Positions 1-13,131 of a stretch of 64,000 bases of DNA are shown piece by piece. The stretch covers positions 62,001-126,000 of the forward strand of contig NOWV01000170.1 of NCBI GenBank assembly GCA_003344405.1. The letters are read 5' to 3'. This DNA comes from Trichoplax sp. H2. Its lineage: Eukaryota; Placozoa; Uniplacotomia; Trichoplacea. How positions within the stretch are numbered: position 1 is the first letter of the stretch; each line of letters starts with the position of its first letter. The notes beneath the pieces are model-generated. The model saw only the letters and a list, made by a program, of their open reading frames with translations. It did not search any database and had not been told where the DNA came from. Position numbers and translations under genes: made by a program.

Positions 1-1718
1 CTGATGAAGGCTTAAAGATTCAATGTATTAACTTTCGTACTGATGAAATTACTCTAAACATTCAGGAAGAAAAAGTAGATGTGGAAAATGGTTGTGTTAC
101 CAGTCAAGGTCAATTAATCTTACCGTTGCAGCGAAATTTAATTAAAATCTACGATCTAAATACCAATCAGCATATTAAAGATATACCGGGAAGTTCTCTA
201 CGCGAATTTACTGGGGAAAAGAAACATTTAATGGGGCTTGTTCAGTCTGAAAATTTATTTACCTGTACTCAAGGTAAAATTGCTTATTGGAATCTAACAT
301 CAAGCATTAGTACTCCATTACTAGAATTGCAAGATGCTGATATACCCAATGTTATCCACTTTCTGCATAAGGAAAATGGCAATAATCACTCCTATGTCAT
401 AGCAACAGCAAAAGGCAATTGCATCTGTTTATGGAAATGTCAGGCAAGCGATGGATTCGATTTCAATCGAGAAGCTAATCAATCTAGTACAGCTTTTAGC
501 CCAACCCAAATTATGGCACTGTCTCCTGATCAACCGCGTTCCTCCTTAGTCAGTTATGAGGCAGAAAAACAACTTTGCACCGTATGGAACATGAATCAAC
601 AACCCATCTTGATCCTGAAAAAAGTCAAAACTAAATTATTTAATCAGGGCTTTCTTTTCATCGATAGTAAAAGTGCTCTTGTACGTGATTATGTCATTAA
701 TTTACAGACCCAATCGCCTATATGCCAATTACAGTGCAATCAAATCAATCCAGATACTATAGCTAAGAACAGTAAAATCATTGAAGAAAATAAATTAGCT
801 ATCTTATCTCAAGACTGTACCAATATATTTATTTTTTCATTATCGGATGGTAAGATCGTAACAACAATTTCATTTCCTGCTAATAGTACATGCCATAAGG
901 TTATTTATAGCGAGAATGGCCGAGTTGCTGTAACCCTAATTGGCAGTGATATCATGGCTTGGAATATCGTTGACGGTAAATTAATAGCAAAAAATACTCC
1001 CGCAACTCAACTCGATCATATTTGTTTAGACAACCAAGGCCACTATGTGGCCATGTTTAGTTATCATGGCGAAGTCAATAAAGATGGAACATCCAACTCG
1101 TTAGTCCACCTTTGGAATTTAGCCAAACAACAATTATTAACTTATAAATTAAACTACAGTCCACGAGCTGGAGGTCTGGCACTAACCAAGCAATATATTC
1201 TTGGAGGAGATAATTCTGGTGATATCTCGTTGTGGGCAACTGGTGATGGTAGTTTAGTTCAGCAACTGCATGGCCATTATCACGATGTATATAAAATAAT
1301 TATTAATCAACACGAAGATCGAATGTTGACCATGTCCGAATATGATTACGATGGTACTATCCGTTTATGGGATTTATCAGCTTTAGTTGAGTTAGCAGCA
1401 TTTCGCCCAGATTGGCGAATTGAAAGATCCAATATAGCTTTAATTGATCATGGTCAAAAAATTGTCATAACGTTAGATGGCATCAATCAGTTTATTATCG
1501 TTCAATTTCATTCTGCTGCTGTTGATGAAAATCAAATTATAACTGTATTTGAAGACGAAATTATTGATGTAAGACCAACAACTATCGACTTATCCCAAAT
1601 ACAACCTCCAAAAGATGCTGGAACAAATCAGCAATCACTGTTCCAAGCACAAGCCAAGCTAGAGAAAAAATCCAAGAAAAATCGGAAAAATGTAGCGAGA
1701 TCGTGTATACTATCATAA
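1..1718 (+). CDS. WD40 beta-propeller protein, C-terminal part (NACHT/WD or similar), partial
   Basis: The frame is open from base 3 to the stop at 1716-1718, so this is the 3' end of a larger coding region; the GTG at 81 is not a start. About 570 residues are visible, with no intron. They show spaced WD-repeat blades, such as a GDISLWATGDG strand followed by a GH dipeptide and then DGTIRLWDLS, and weaker blades before them (DIMAWNIVDG, LVHLWNLAK). Such long single-exon propellers occur at the C-terminus of NACHT-WD proteins (NWD family), but no NTPase is visible here because the upstream part lies outside the window. The tail is strongly basic (KKSKKNRK) and the last four residues are CILS, a CaaX-type prenylation motif. 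Function is otherwise unknown; a scaffold or sensor tethered to membrane is an inference. Confidence 0.8.
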   Translation, partial: DEGLKIQCINFRTDEITLNIQEEKVDVENGCVTSQGQLILPLQRNLIKIYDLNTNQHIKDIPGSSLREFTGEKKHLMGLVQSENLFTCTQGKIAYWNLTSSISTPLLELQDADIPNVIHFLHKENGNNHSYVIATAKGNCICLWKCQASDGFDFNREANQSSTAFSPTQIMALSPDQPRSSLVSYEAEKQLCTVWNMNQQPILILKKVKTKLFNQGFLFIDSKSALVRDYVINLQTQSPICQLQCNQINPDTIAKNSKIIEENKLAILSQDCTNIFIFSLSDGKIVTTISFPANSTCHKVIYSENGRVAVTLIGSDIMAWNIVDGKLIAKNTPATQLDHICLDNQGHYVAMFSYHGEVNKDGTSNSLVHLWNLAKQQLLTYKLNYSPRAGGLALTKQYILGGDNSGDISLWATGDGSLVQQLHGHYHDVYKIIINQHEDRMLTMSEYDYDGTIRLWDLSALVELAAFRPDWRIERSNIALIDHGQKIVITLDGINQFIIVQFHSAAVDENQIITVFEDEIIDVRPTTIDLSQIQPPKDAGTNQQSLFQAQAKLEKKSKKNRKNVARSCILS

Positions 1719-2556
1719 GTTAGATCTGAAGAAGTTGAAACAATATCTGACAGAGTCACAGCAATAGTAGTGAGGTAACAAACCAGATGCTGATTCTTTT
1801 CTTTTAACTACAGCATAGATTTGATTATGCAATAAAATACTGAAATAGTATTTCTTCACGGTAGATTAAATTATTTAAGATCAAGAATGATTCTTGCGTT
1901 ATTCATTCCAATAAACTGATGAAGTAATGAATAAAACTGCTAAACATATTTTCATGAAAGATAATTTGTCTTTGAAGAATTCTCCTAAATGAATTTTAAG
2001 TATCATCATTAGTGATAGGTAATTCACTTTCTTCATCATCCTTTCAATAATGAAATGATATCTTATCATGATAGCTGAAAAAATAAAATTTGTATAGAAA
2101 AAATTTTTCTTTATTACGTTTTAATTTATTAATAGCGCTATAACGTATGAAAAATTTTTCCACATTTATAAATGCTAGTTGTAGCAATATTTCTTGTTGC
2201 AATGCAGTAAGATATACTAGCTGTTTAGAAGACAAATTTCGACACTTTTTCGTTTTTTAATTAATGTTATGATAAACTAGCTACGATGTTGATTATATAA
2301 TCGCTAGTAAACATGATCAATAAACTTCAATCCCAAGTACTAGTTGCCATCTTCATTGTGAAATATCGTCCTAAATAAGTTCAACTTATAAATTAAATAC
2401 AGTAGGACACCAAATTGGCTACATTTAATCACGAAATGGAATCTAGCAGATACTTTACTATTGTAATAGAGAGTTATCGTAGGCTTTAACGTTATATATC
2501 TATGATTTATCTATGCACTCTTGTAGTAAGAATGTGCTCTGATTATAGAATACCAA

Positions 2557-2680
2557 CACGCTCAATATATGAACGTTCTCACAGATGAGAAAACGCGCTC
2601 TAAAAATAAGAATACGAACACGCTCAATATATGAACGTTCTCACAGATGAGTAAACGCGCTCTAAAAATAAGAATGCGCT
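2557..2680. repeat. 62-bp tandem duplication
   Basis: Two near-identical copies in direct orientation begin at 2557 and 2619 with the word CACGCTCAATATATGAACG and run through an ACGCGCTCTAAAAATAAG block. They differ at very few positions, so the duplication is recent or homogenised. Confidence 0.8.
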
Positions 2681-3129
2681 TAATGGTACAGTAAATTGAG
2701 CTTTGATCAGAAGAGTAAAAGCGGTTGGTCCTCCTCGGCCACCGTACATTAGGGTTGATAGGCATACTACTCATGGCCACTTGGCCAGGGACTACTCGCT
2801 CTTTTCCACTCTCCACTGCAACAACATCATGTTCGCCAGTAGTCTGATATTCATTAATTATTACAGTAATGATCGAATGGCTACTGTAACACTCAATAAG
2901 TTACATCATGTAATCATTGGAGACATTGATTAGTAGTCTATGAGACCTTATTAACCACTCCATCATGACGGCAATGAAGAAAAGTTGAAACCCCATAGAC
3001 CATGAAGTCAGTAAGGCCTTTGTAGTCGAGATTGGATAAGGTAATATCGTGATGAAATTGTTCTTCAACCTGTTCTGGATAGTAACCAATCCATCAATCG
3101 CCACGCTAGACTCGAGTCGATCCAAGTCC

Positions 3130-4490
3130 ATCCGCTAGCTATGAACATTCCAATCTCTTGGCATTTATTTTGAGTACTGGAAAGGATCCAATACAAGCGC
3201 TCCAAATTCCCTTTGAATTTCGTAGAGCAGCAGTTTGCCATGCCACACCATGGACTACCGCTGTTGAACGAATGGCATCCTAGCTAGTCTACAAGGGCTT
3301 CCATTGCCTTTGACTATTGCATAGTAGCAAATTTCCTTACCATTGACTGCAGCTGTTGAACAGACTGTATAGCAACCAACCAATCCATCGTCACACGATT
3401 CTCTAGTCGATATGTTCATCAACTAGTTATGGACGTTTGCAATCCACTTTCCAATCCATCGTCGATCCAAGATTCATTTTGAGTAGTCGAAGGATCCAAT
3501 ACAAGTGCTTCTATTGCCTTTGACTATTGCATAGTAGCAAATTTCCTTACCATTGACTGCAGCTGTTGAACAGACTGTATAGCAGCCAACCAATCCATCG
3601 TCACACTACATTCTAGTCGATATGTTCATCAACTAGTTATGGACGTTTGCAATCCAATTTTCAATCAAGCGTCGATCCAAGATTCATTTGGAGTAGTCAA
3701 AGGATCCAATACAAGTGCTTCCATTGCCTTTAAATATTGCATAGTAGCCAATGTCCATACCATGGACTAAATCACACGACACTCTAGTCGATATGTTCAT
3801 CAACTAGCTATGGACGTTGGAGTTCATTAGCACTAAACGCTGGATATTTGCAATCCAATTTCCAATCAAGCGTCGATCCAAGATTCATTTGGAGTAGTCA
3901 AAGGATCCAATACAAGTGCTTCCATTGCCTTTAAATATTGCATAGTAGCCAATGTCCATACCATGGACTAAATCACACTACACTCTAGTCGATATACAAA
4001 TCAATCAAAATGCTAATGGACGTTGGAGTTTATTAGCATTAGACGCTGGACGTTTGCAATCCAATTTCCAATCAAGCGTCGATCCAAGATTTATTTGGAG
4101 TAGTCAAAGGATCCAACATAATCCAGGCGCTCCAATTGCCTTTGAATATCTCGTATAATAGCAGATTTGCATACCACACCATTGACTAACAGCGGTTGAA
4201 CGAGTGATATCTTTGCCTGCCGATGCTGGAATACCGTAGCGTTACTGCAGACTGTAGTGGAGATTTACGTCCAAGTTCATCAACTCGCTATTGCCGTTGG
4301 AGTCCATTTGCATTGGGTGGCACTGGGTGTTTGCAATCCACTCTCCAATAGAGTTTAGCATCGATCCAAGATTCATTTTGAGTACTGGAAGGATTAAAAT
4401 ACAACCGGCTAAATTCCCTTTGAATATTGTATAGTAGGCGATTTCGACCAATAGGGCCAATAGCAATTTATCAATGAATGAGTTCATGAA
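3130..4490. repeat. Degenerate ~200-bp tandem repeat array
   Basis: A recurring block contains GGATCCAATACAAG(T/C)GCT, then TTGCCTTTGA/AATATTGCATAGTAG, CATTGACT/CATGGACT and TCTAGTCGATATG. The GGATCC word recurs at 3183, 3492, 3702, 3903 and 4109, and as a decayed form near 4390, giving a period of roughly 200-210 bp in the middle of the array with a longer gap at the left. Copies differ by many substitutions and small deletions. No coding potential is conserved between copies. Confidence 0.75.
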
Positions 4491-5922
4491 TTATTAATCA
4501 AGTTATGGTCAATGAGTCTACCATTTCTTAAGCCTTACTGCAGCCAATGCAAGGACAAGTGAAATCAGTGATAGTACAAGAGAGTTTTCTTTTCATGCCC
4601 AGTGGATTCATTTGAATGGTAAGCACGCGAGCAATAGTCTTAACATCTTCTTCACCTTGGCTGGTATACTATTCAACAAGACAACACTTGATTGTAGTCT
4701 AATTTTTCTTTCATTTTGGCACTGCTTCGACCAAGTGTTCATTTTCCATTGCTAATGAATTGACAACACAAAATCTTCTCCATCGTCATCACAAACCCAT
4801 ACATTTTGATTTCTAAGCCACATTTTCGCAGTCTACGACAACACCAACGACGAGCAAAATCAAAGTAGAAAATTGTTTGCCGTTGGGACTTATCCACAAC
4901 CACATTTTTTCGCCATTCCAATCCAATCATCAGGATACAACGTCCAACAGCTCAATAAATTGATAGTATGGAAAGTTCTCCATTCTAGCAGCTGGAACTT
5001 GCTATCTTTCAAATAGAATAGAATACCCCCAAGGCGTGACAAAATACTATTTATTCGGCACAAGAGGATACCAAATAAAAGTTCCCACGTACGAAAGGCT
5101 CATCCATTACACGGAATTTGTTTTTCAACCGACAACCTTTTCTAAACGCTAAAATTTTATCGACGACTTCTGAAATTTCTGCAGTCTTGTAGAAATTGAA
5201 TTCAATTCACTTCAAACCGATCCATCATTTTTCATACAGGAACTTGTATTCTTATCATCTCCTTGTCAACAAGTTGAATTAATATCGGCAACAGCTTAAT
5301 TACCATCTACATTAATATAGTAGATATTATCCAATACTAATTACGCTTATCGTCCATTTTAAAAAAAATTCATCTCAGTTCCTTTCAACTGAAGTAGTTT
5401 ACAATCCGATCGACATTGAAATCTTCGTATAGACTAGCTGCATGTCCAAAACATTGAAGGTAACCTCCATGACGATTTGAATAGAAAAATTTTTTAAATA
5501 TCAACAGGAAATGAATCATTCACGATTACAGTAGAGACAAAACTCATTTTTATCATTCCTTGGTGGTCATTTCTGTACCAGCTTTTCACTAGTCACATTC
5601 ATTCAAAGAAACAGGAAATCAAGCAATAACGAACCAGTGCAGTCATATCTTTCATTTGTGATCAAAAAGACGTCAGGACTCTAAAGTTAAGGTACCATCA
5701 AATCAACACGACCTCATTGAATTAATAATTCATAATTTTAATGTCCTATAGGACTAACAATACTGCATAGACAGGATTATAATTCCGCATAAAATATCGT
5801 TTCAGTTGCGTGCTTGTTAAAAGGTGAATCACGAATTCAGAACGTTATAAATTTCACCAAGTTCTCACAATCAATTTCATCAACAACTGCAAACAAGGCC
5901 ATTCAGAAATAAAGTTATCATC

Positions 5923-8900
5923 ATGGCGACATCGATACTGTACAAAGCAATGGCTTTGATCTGTTGTTTAAGTGTACTTGCAGACTTTGGATTATTAACT
6001 GTATATCAAACCGCTTATGCTGGCGATGACTTTTACCAACTATTGGGCATTGCAAGATCTGCCGACAATAAGGATATTAGAAGAGCCTTTAAAAAATTGG
6101 CATTAATTATGCACCCAGACAAAAATGTGCGTAGGACAAAATGATCCTAAGCGTACTTACTATACGATAGCCATAATAAGATTCATGAAAGTTAAAGCTA
6201 CAAATAAAATCGTTTATCATCTTTACACGCTAAAAAATCTTATTTCATTCCTACCAAGTTAAGGTTGCTAATTTTTCTACTTGCTATTGCTACAGAAAGA
6301 AAAGGACGCCCATGATAAATTTGTAAAAATTAATCGAGCTTATGAAGTTTTGAAAGGTATGTCAATCTACCAGGCAGCTGCTAAGATTCTCCCTCACTAT
6401 TGAATATACATTATATTTAATTATCGGTTAAGTTTATCGTTTTCTGAAACTTTAATGAAATGGAATAAACACTGCAGTACAGTATCTAATATAATGTCGT
6501 TGAGGTATGAGGAATTGATTATTACAAACAAATGTGTATCCGCTGAAAAACGGCACTAGCTAAACTCTTATTTCTACAAGAGAATAGATGGAAAAAGGAG
6601 CTAAATTTTGCAAGTTAACATGATACTTTCTATTTGTACAGAAGAGAATTGATTTTTCGTTTTTCATTTCTTGATTATTATTGATCGTAACGGATGATTA
6701 AGACTCTGATTTACGTAAGAAATATGATTTACATGGCGAAGAAGGGTTAAAAGACGATTTCAACAAACCATGGCAGTTTCAGAGTTGGAATTACTACAAA
6801 AACCAATTTGGTAAAGTACAACAATGTATCCCGTTATTTTTTTACAAACGTACAGCCCCCTACCGTAGATTAACTGCTATCACTTCAGACGAGGATTAAA
6901 TTGATATAGTATTGCCAGTACATGAAATATAAAGATTACGATATCCTATCCAATGGCGATAGTTCTCTTGATATATAATTTAGAGTCAAATGTCTTGCTT
7001 GCAATGCTAAAAGATTTATCCTATAAATATAGGGATTTATGATGACGATTCCGAAATTATTACTCTCAATTTTGCTGACTTCTGTAAGCATTTATACAAT
7101 ATCACAATTTAGAACAGTATTTCTTTATTACATTGTAGTTGCTTTCTAAACTGTGGTTGTCTAACTGATGATAATAATGACTACCGTACATGTATTTTTG
7201 GTACAAATTTGATAGCAATTTCTTTTTGATACAGCTACGTAGACTTTTAGTTAGTGTACAAATACTTATCAGGTAGTGCTAACTTAATGATTCCTAGGCT
7301 AATGTCTGACAGTTTTACCAGTGATGAATTTATTTATTACGGCCATAAATTTGGCTCATAATTGCTAATTTTCTATTTTCAAAATCGACCAATTTCTAGC
7401 ATCCATTTCTCAATCAAATCAAATTTGGTTTATCAATTTTTATTCTCCTTTCTGTTCTCACTGTCATCATTTAGCACCAACAGTAAGCGATTATATTTCA
7501 AATATAATAGTAATAAATCTAATCCTGGATTTAATAAATCAGTACGGCTTCAATGTACCAATAAAAAAATGAGTCATTATTGAAGTAATTTTCTCAAAAT
7601 TTCACCAAAATAAATAAAATTATTTAGATACGATCATATTCAGGTTACATAAATAATTAAGTGCAATATGCCTCCCAACAACAAAATATAAATACAGTTA
7701 ATTTCTTAATACATTAATTAGTTGTAAGCTGAAGTAAACTGTACGTATTTTATGCCAATATATGTGCTTCTTAAAATAATGACTTTAATGAGATATTCAC
7801 TCAAAGTGTTTAATGCAAAATATATGTGTGAACATTTTCATTTATGTTAGTATAAGAGCTGTATCGCTAATGCAGGATATATGTTGCTTCAGTGGCGACA
7901 GGTTGCTAAGGAGCTGGAAGGAATCATTCGCATTGGAGCTGTCAATTGTCAAGACGAACAACGATTGTGCAATATGCAGCAGATTCGATCTTATCCTTCG
8001 CTTATGTTATATCCTAACGTAAGTCTATAAGAAACTGTCGGTATAAAATATAATAAACAATTAAAAATCTTCAGTCATGAATAATTATAATTTACTACAG
8101 AAAATACAATATCGCGGACAACGTCAAACTGAAGATTTAGTTCAGTTTGTTTTGCAATCAATTCAAGCTCAATATACTGTATTAACGCAAGGTAATCAGT
8201 CTAACCATTCACTTGGTCTTTGTCTAAATTTCGTGCTGGAAATTTTATTAATTACTACTAAAAGAGCTTATGAAGGTATTTTCTTACATTGTAAGTAATA
8301 TATCAAATTTCGGTTATTCATACGGTTTATAGCTAACTTCTTAACAGAAATGAATAATAACAAACTACCATGGGTTATTAATTTCTGTCCTTCTGTCATT
8401 GGAGGTATTAGGGCAAATATCAATTTGTGAGTTTGTATTTGTTGTTCATAGTACTATAAATCTTGTTTATTATTGCATTGTAGATAACGATTGCCTTGGC
8501 CAAAGTGAGATGTTAAAGTTATCCATTGTGATGGTAATATTTATTTTTTTCCGTTTAAGTCAGTAGCAACCTTATTTCACTACTGTATATTTTTGCGTAA
8601 TTTGCAGTTGAAACCATAACAAAATGATATGTCTGCTAAATACAACTTTCATTTGCCTTCATTCTTATTTAATGGTCATAAATAGAAACAACTAGCAAAC
8701 ACAGCTAGAATACATTGCAACGTTGAAACTGATTTATGCAACAAATTAAATCATTCAAATGGCATTTACTTTTATCCATCAAGAGTTAGCCAAGTTGATG
8801 ATTCAAAGGTACCATTGTAAAGAGTTTTGAGTATATTTGTTCAATGATGGAACTGTATTTCTCGCAAGCCCATATCACCGATAGACATCCCTTAATTTTG

Positions 8901-11900
8901 GAAATTTATAAACTGTGATTAAAATAGGATATTAGAAATATATGAATGAGGTTAATATAGATTAAATAGCTTCAAGCAGTAGTTAAATGATATCCATGCA
9001 ATAAAGTCTAATGTTCTGTTCAATTGAGCAGGCTGTTGTCTATTATCATACTTGTATAATTACAGTACATAGTCTTGCTAAAAAAATTCATAGTGCTGGT
9101 AGTTTTGATGGAAGTCAATAAACGTAAGGTTTTCAGTATAAAATGAATATCCTGTGTTATTATTTAAGGAATAGCTCATGGAATACATTTCAAATATAGA
9201 ATTAGTAAGGCTTTATTAAAGTATATCACTAAACTTACTAATGTAAGATGCCGTTTGTTATTAATAGAAATTGAACAGTTCGCATTCTCAGGAAATATTT
9301 CAAGAAATCTTAAAATTACTTCCGGAAATTCGAAAAATGAACGAAACTAACTATCAGGTGGAATAAACATGCTAGAAAAAATAGCTCTATTCATTTAATA
9401 GCTTGCATTGATACGCGATATTATTTTTCCTATATCTAATATCAATACTCTCAAATCTAATCACAACACAGGCAGATGATAAATCAATTAAGGATATACT
9501 TATCTGTAAATCGAAATGAACTACTTTAGTCCTTTCTCTAGTGTTGCTTATTGTCAATACTCTAAACTCACCATACAGTATACTATTTATTGTACGTCTA
9601 AATTCATTGAATATTATTTTATAATAAATATCCAATTTTGCATGACAAATTAGCATAGCTTTTACACTGTATGTAACAAGTACTTTGCACTTGACTGATA
9701 ATTATATAATTTACACCTGTTTTCTGCATTTTCTAGGCAACAACGGACAATGTAATGAAAGGAAAATTGAAGCCGCTCTTAGTTTATTTTATGGGCAATA
9801 AAGATGACGATATGCTCGAATTACGAAGACTACCGGCTTTATTGACAAGTAGAATCAAGGTTTGTCGACCCATATAAGAATCCTTAAGATAATTCTAGTG
9901 TATGGTATTAAGGGGATTCACAAACTAATTTGATTGCAATAGACTGCAGTTGTTGACTGTTCACAAGTTGGCTCATCTTGTCAAGATCTACACTTGTCAG
10001 AATTACCAAAGCTAGTATTATTTAAAAAAGGCGGTTACGAAATCCATTTAGGTAGATAAATAACTTGCTTATTTTGTTTAATCAACTGCAGTTTCTTGAG
10101 TTGTTAAGAGGTCTTAAAGTTATAATTCACTTTACAATTGCTTTATACCCGATTGCAAGATGTCCTACTCTATGATGAAGCATACCTTTCTATTGATAAA
10201 ATGTGTCTTAAAATAAATATGCCTTAAAATGCTTTACTGTACAGGTCGGCTGACTGTTTATGATGCCGCCCAATTTGCGAGAGAAAGTGCGACAACTCGA
10301 GTGGTCAACCTCAACCCACAATATTTCCAATATCAAGTTATTGGCGGAAAAGGAATGTGGTTTGTTGATTATTTTGCCCCGGTAAGTCTTAAATAATTGA
10401 TAGCATGTAGTAGTCATTGTGTCTGTAATGGATATATATCCGTTGCAAATGTCGTTATTCTATATTTCAATTAATTATAAATACTCAACTAATTACAATA
10501 TTAGTGGTGCCCTCCTTGTAAAATGTTAATTCCGGAATGGCGTAAAGCATCAAAGTTGATATCTTCAAGTAGTGTTAACTTCGGCACTGTGGATTGTACC
10601 ATCCATCATGAATTGTGTCGGCAGGTAAATTATTTTTATTGCATTACCTTGTTTTAAAGAATTTATTTGAATAGTAATATTCGCAAAAATTAAATTTAAA
10701 GTTTAGCACTAATCAGAGCTTCTACATAGAGCTAGTATTCATTATGCAAAATAACATTTTACTCTTATTTAGATGAACATTCGCAGTTATCCATCAACAA
10801 TTTTTTACAACGGTAGTTCGGTTAATATCTTTTCTGGTGACCGTTCTGCAGATAATTTGGTTGATTTTATTGAAGTAAGATTTTACTTTAAGTAGATGAA
10901 ATTATCGATAATAGATTTTCAAAACTACAATAATTGCTTTTTAAATATATCATACAATTCCGTTTAGGATATCATTAAGCCCTCAGTTGTCTCTTTGACA
11001 CCAAATACCTTTCGATCTCTTGTCGAGAAAAAGTCGACGAATAAAATATGGGTTATTGATTACTTTGCACCTTGGTGTAGGCCGTGTCTCCATTTCGCAT
11101 CAGATTGGAGGAAAATAGCCAAGGTCAGTGGAAGTACTCTTAATAAAGAAATTCAAGCTTTGAGAATATTCTTACTATATTCTGTGTTAATGTCTTAAAA
11201 TATGCAGAAATCAACTAACTTTACGAAATTTTTTACATAACTGTCTTATAGATTAAAATCATTATCTTGTGTAGTAATATAGTACAATAAGGGAAATAAT
11301 AGTATGATATGCTAAATACTCTTATATATTTGCATACGGTTGTTGTTTGTTGTTTATAATAATGGAGTAATTTAAGTTATTCAATAGTAATATATGATAT
11401 TCAGAAGCATAGGATAGTTCAGAAGTCAGTTGCATAATATCTTTGGATTAACATTAAATAATTCGACCTCAATTATAATATAGATGGTAGATGGCCGAGT
11501 TAAGGTCGCCAAGGTAGATTGTCAAATGTATGGTGAACTTTGTCAATCTAATGGAATAAGATCATATCCTAGCATAATTTTACATCCTTTAGGAACCTAT
11601 GAAAAAGGAAATCCTGTGTAAGTTATTATTGCCTTGTACTGAAATTGATAATTAACTTATCTCTCATCCATATTATCAACCAAAGGCGAATTACATTAAT
11701 ATAATCAATTATTTACAAATTAAATTTTTGCCCACCTGCCAATACTAGTCAATACAGATCTCGTCGAAAGACCTGGAATTCAGTTTTAGTTTGGATTCAT
11801 GAGCATTTACCATCCCTGGTACCACATATCAACTATTCTAATTTTTATGAAACGGTGATACGAAGTAGCGACATGTGGCTAGTTGACTATTATGCGCCCT

Positions 11901-13131
11901 GGTGTGGACATTGTGTGCAATTTTCACCGATATTTGAAAAATTAACTTCGGTATGTAGTAATTGCCCAGACTAATTAGAACAGATTTTTTTTAGACTGAC
12001 TTATTATTAAGTTCATATGTTATAGTTTATCACAAAATTTTATGATGCATTGTATTTATATAACAGCAGAGTAATAAGGTAATCAATGTCTGATATAAAG
12101 TCCTAATATAGGCTGTTGAATAGTTACAATGCTACAAAAACGATATGTAATAAATGAAATACAAATCTGTTTATAGAATTTCTGGGACATATTTTCCTTT
12201 ATAACGGTATCATATTCAAACATCAAAGTCAAGATTTTCAGTTTCTATAAGCCTTAATTGACTGCAATACATAATTCTGAATATTAATAGTATCTAACGT
12301 AAACTTAAAAAAGTGCAAATCTTTAATAATTTGTTAGACATCGACAAAAATCTACTTTGATTGCCAATTAAAGGAATCATCCGTTTTTTAGATGCTTAAA
12401 GGAAAAGCTAAAACAGCCAAGGTCAATTGTGAAGTTGAGCGTCAACTTTGCCAAAAAGTAAATATACGCTCCTATCCAACCATCAAATTATATCAAGGAA
12501 ACGTTAATAGTAATAACCATAATCAAGTAAGTTGATGCCATGCTATACCCAATAGGAGTGACGATTACAAATAACATTTACTGAAGTCAGTATTATAGGC
12601 GTACAGAAAGTGTACAATATAGATGGAAACATTTAGTTATATTTTAGCGATTGCCACCGCTGAGGCGCATATAGACCTTTCTAACATCAGAAAATGTAGG
12701 AGAATGTTGTAATAATTGACCGTACCATTCAGAAATTATACTTGATGACAATTGAATTTATTTTGTTGATATAATCGCAGTCTCTGTGATTTGGAATTTT
12801 TTTTCACGAGTATCCGGTTTTGATTAGTTTACGTGCATAAAATTATTTATTACGTCATTAATTGGTTTTAGTGGCCGGAAGGGGAAAAAATATCAAGTCA
12901 AAACCATCAGGAAATTTTTCGCATAGTTCTGCAAAAATTAAAGGTGATTAATTAATAATCTACTATAGCAATATTCCTAGAGAAGTGTCTTCAAATATTT
13001 GATTACAGCTTATTTATTGATACAATGGAATAAAATTAATCTGATAAATTTAAAGTAGTTCTATTAATCAGAAGTTTAATATTTTTTTGTAGGATCAAAA
13101 ACAATCGAAAATATCTCATGATGAATTGTAA
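5923..13131 (+). CDS. DNAJC10: ERdj5: ER J-domain protein with thioredoxin domains
   Basis: Orthologue of vertebrate ERdj5, an ER-lumen disulfide reductase that works with BiP in ER-associated degradation. Exons: 5923-6126, 6296-6356, 6703-6810, 7033-7083, 7400-7482, 7893-8018, 8101-8191, 8348-8404, 8484-8533, 8686-8808, 9292-9357, 9737-9859, 9943-10051, 10245-10381, 10505-10624, 10773-10874, 10968-11123, 11484-11617, 11749-11950, 12392-12526, 12872-12943, 13093-13131. All phases agree and give 782 residues (human is 793). Visible: N-terminal hydrophobic signal; J domain with HPD at 64-66; thioredoxin motifs CSHC (160-163), CPPC (465-468), CRPC (574-577) and CGHC (686-689), with non-catalytic thioredoxin-like domains between the first and second; C-terminal HDEL retention signal. 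The vertebrate third and fourth motifs are CHPC and CGPC, so those two differ here. Confidence 0.96.

Larger units (their letters stand above)
1719..5922. other. Intergenic region without recognised genes
   Basis: About 4.2 kb between the WD protein and ERdj5. Only short, unconvincing open frames occur on either strand. It contains a 62-bp tandem duplication near 2557-2680 and a degenerate ~200-bp repeat family between about 3130 and 4490, listed separately. The last kilobase should hold the ERdj5 promoter and 5' UTR, but I see no core promoter element I would name. Confidence 0.6.

Noticed and set aside
81-83. Start of the WD-repeat protein at 81
   Set aside because: The codon is GTG and the frame is open to the left edge, so the true start is outside the window.
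4739-4930. Minus-strand frame rich in Cys, Arg and Trp, considered as a transposase or zinc-finger relic
   Set aside because: It is short, has no spaced Cys/His pattern, and no terminal repeats are visible around it.
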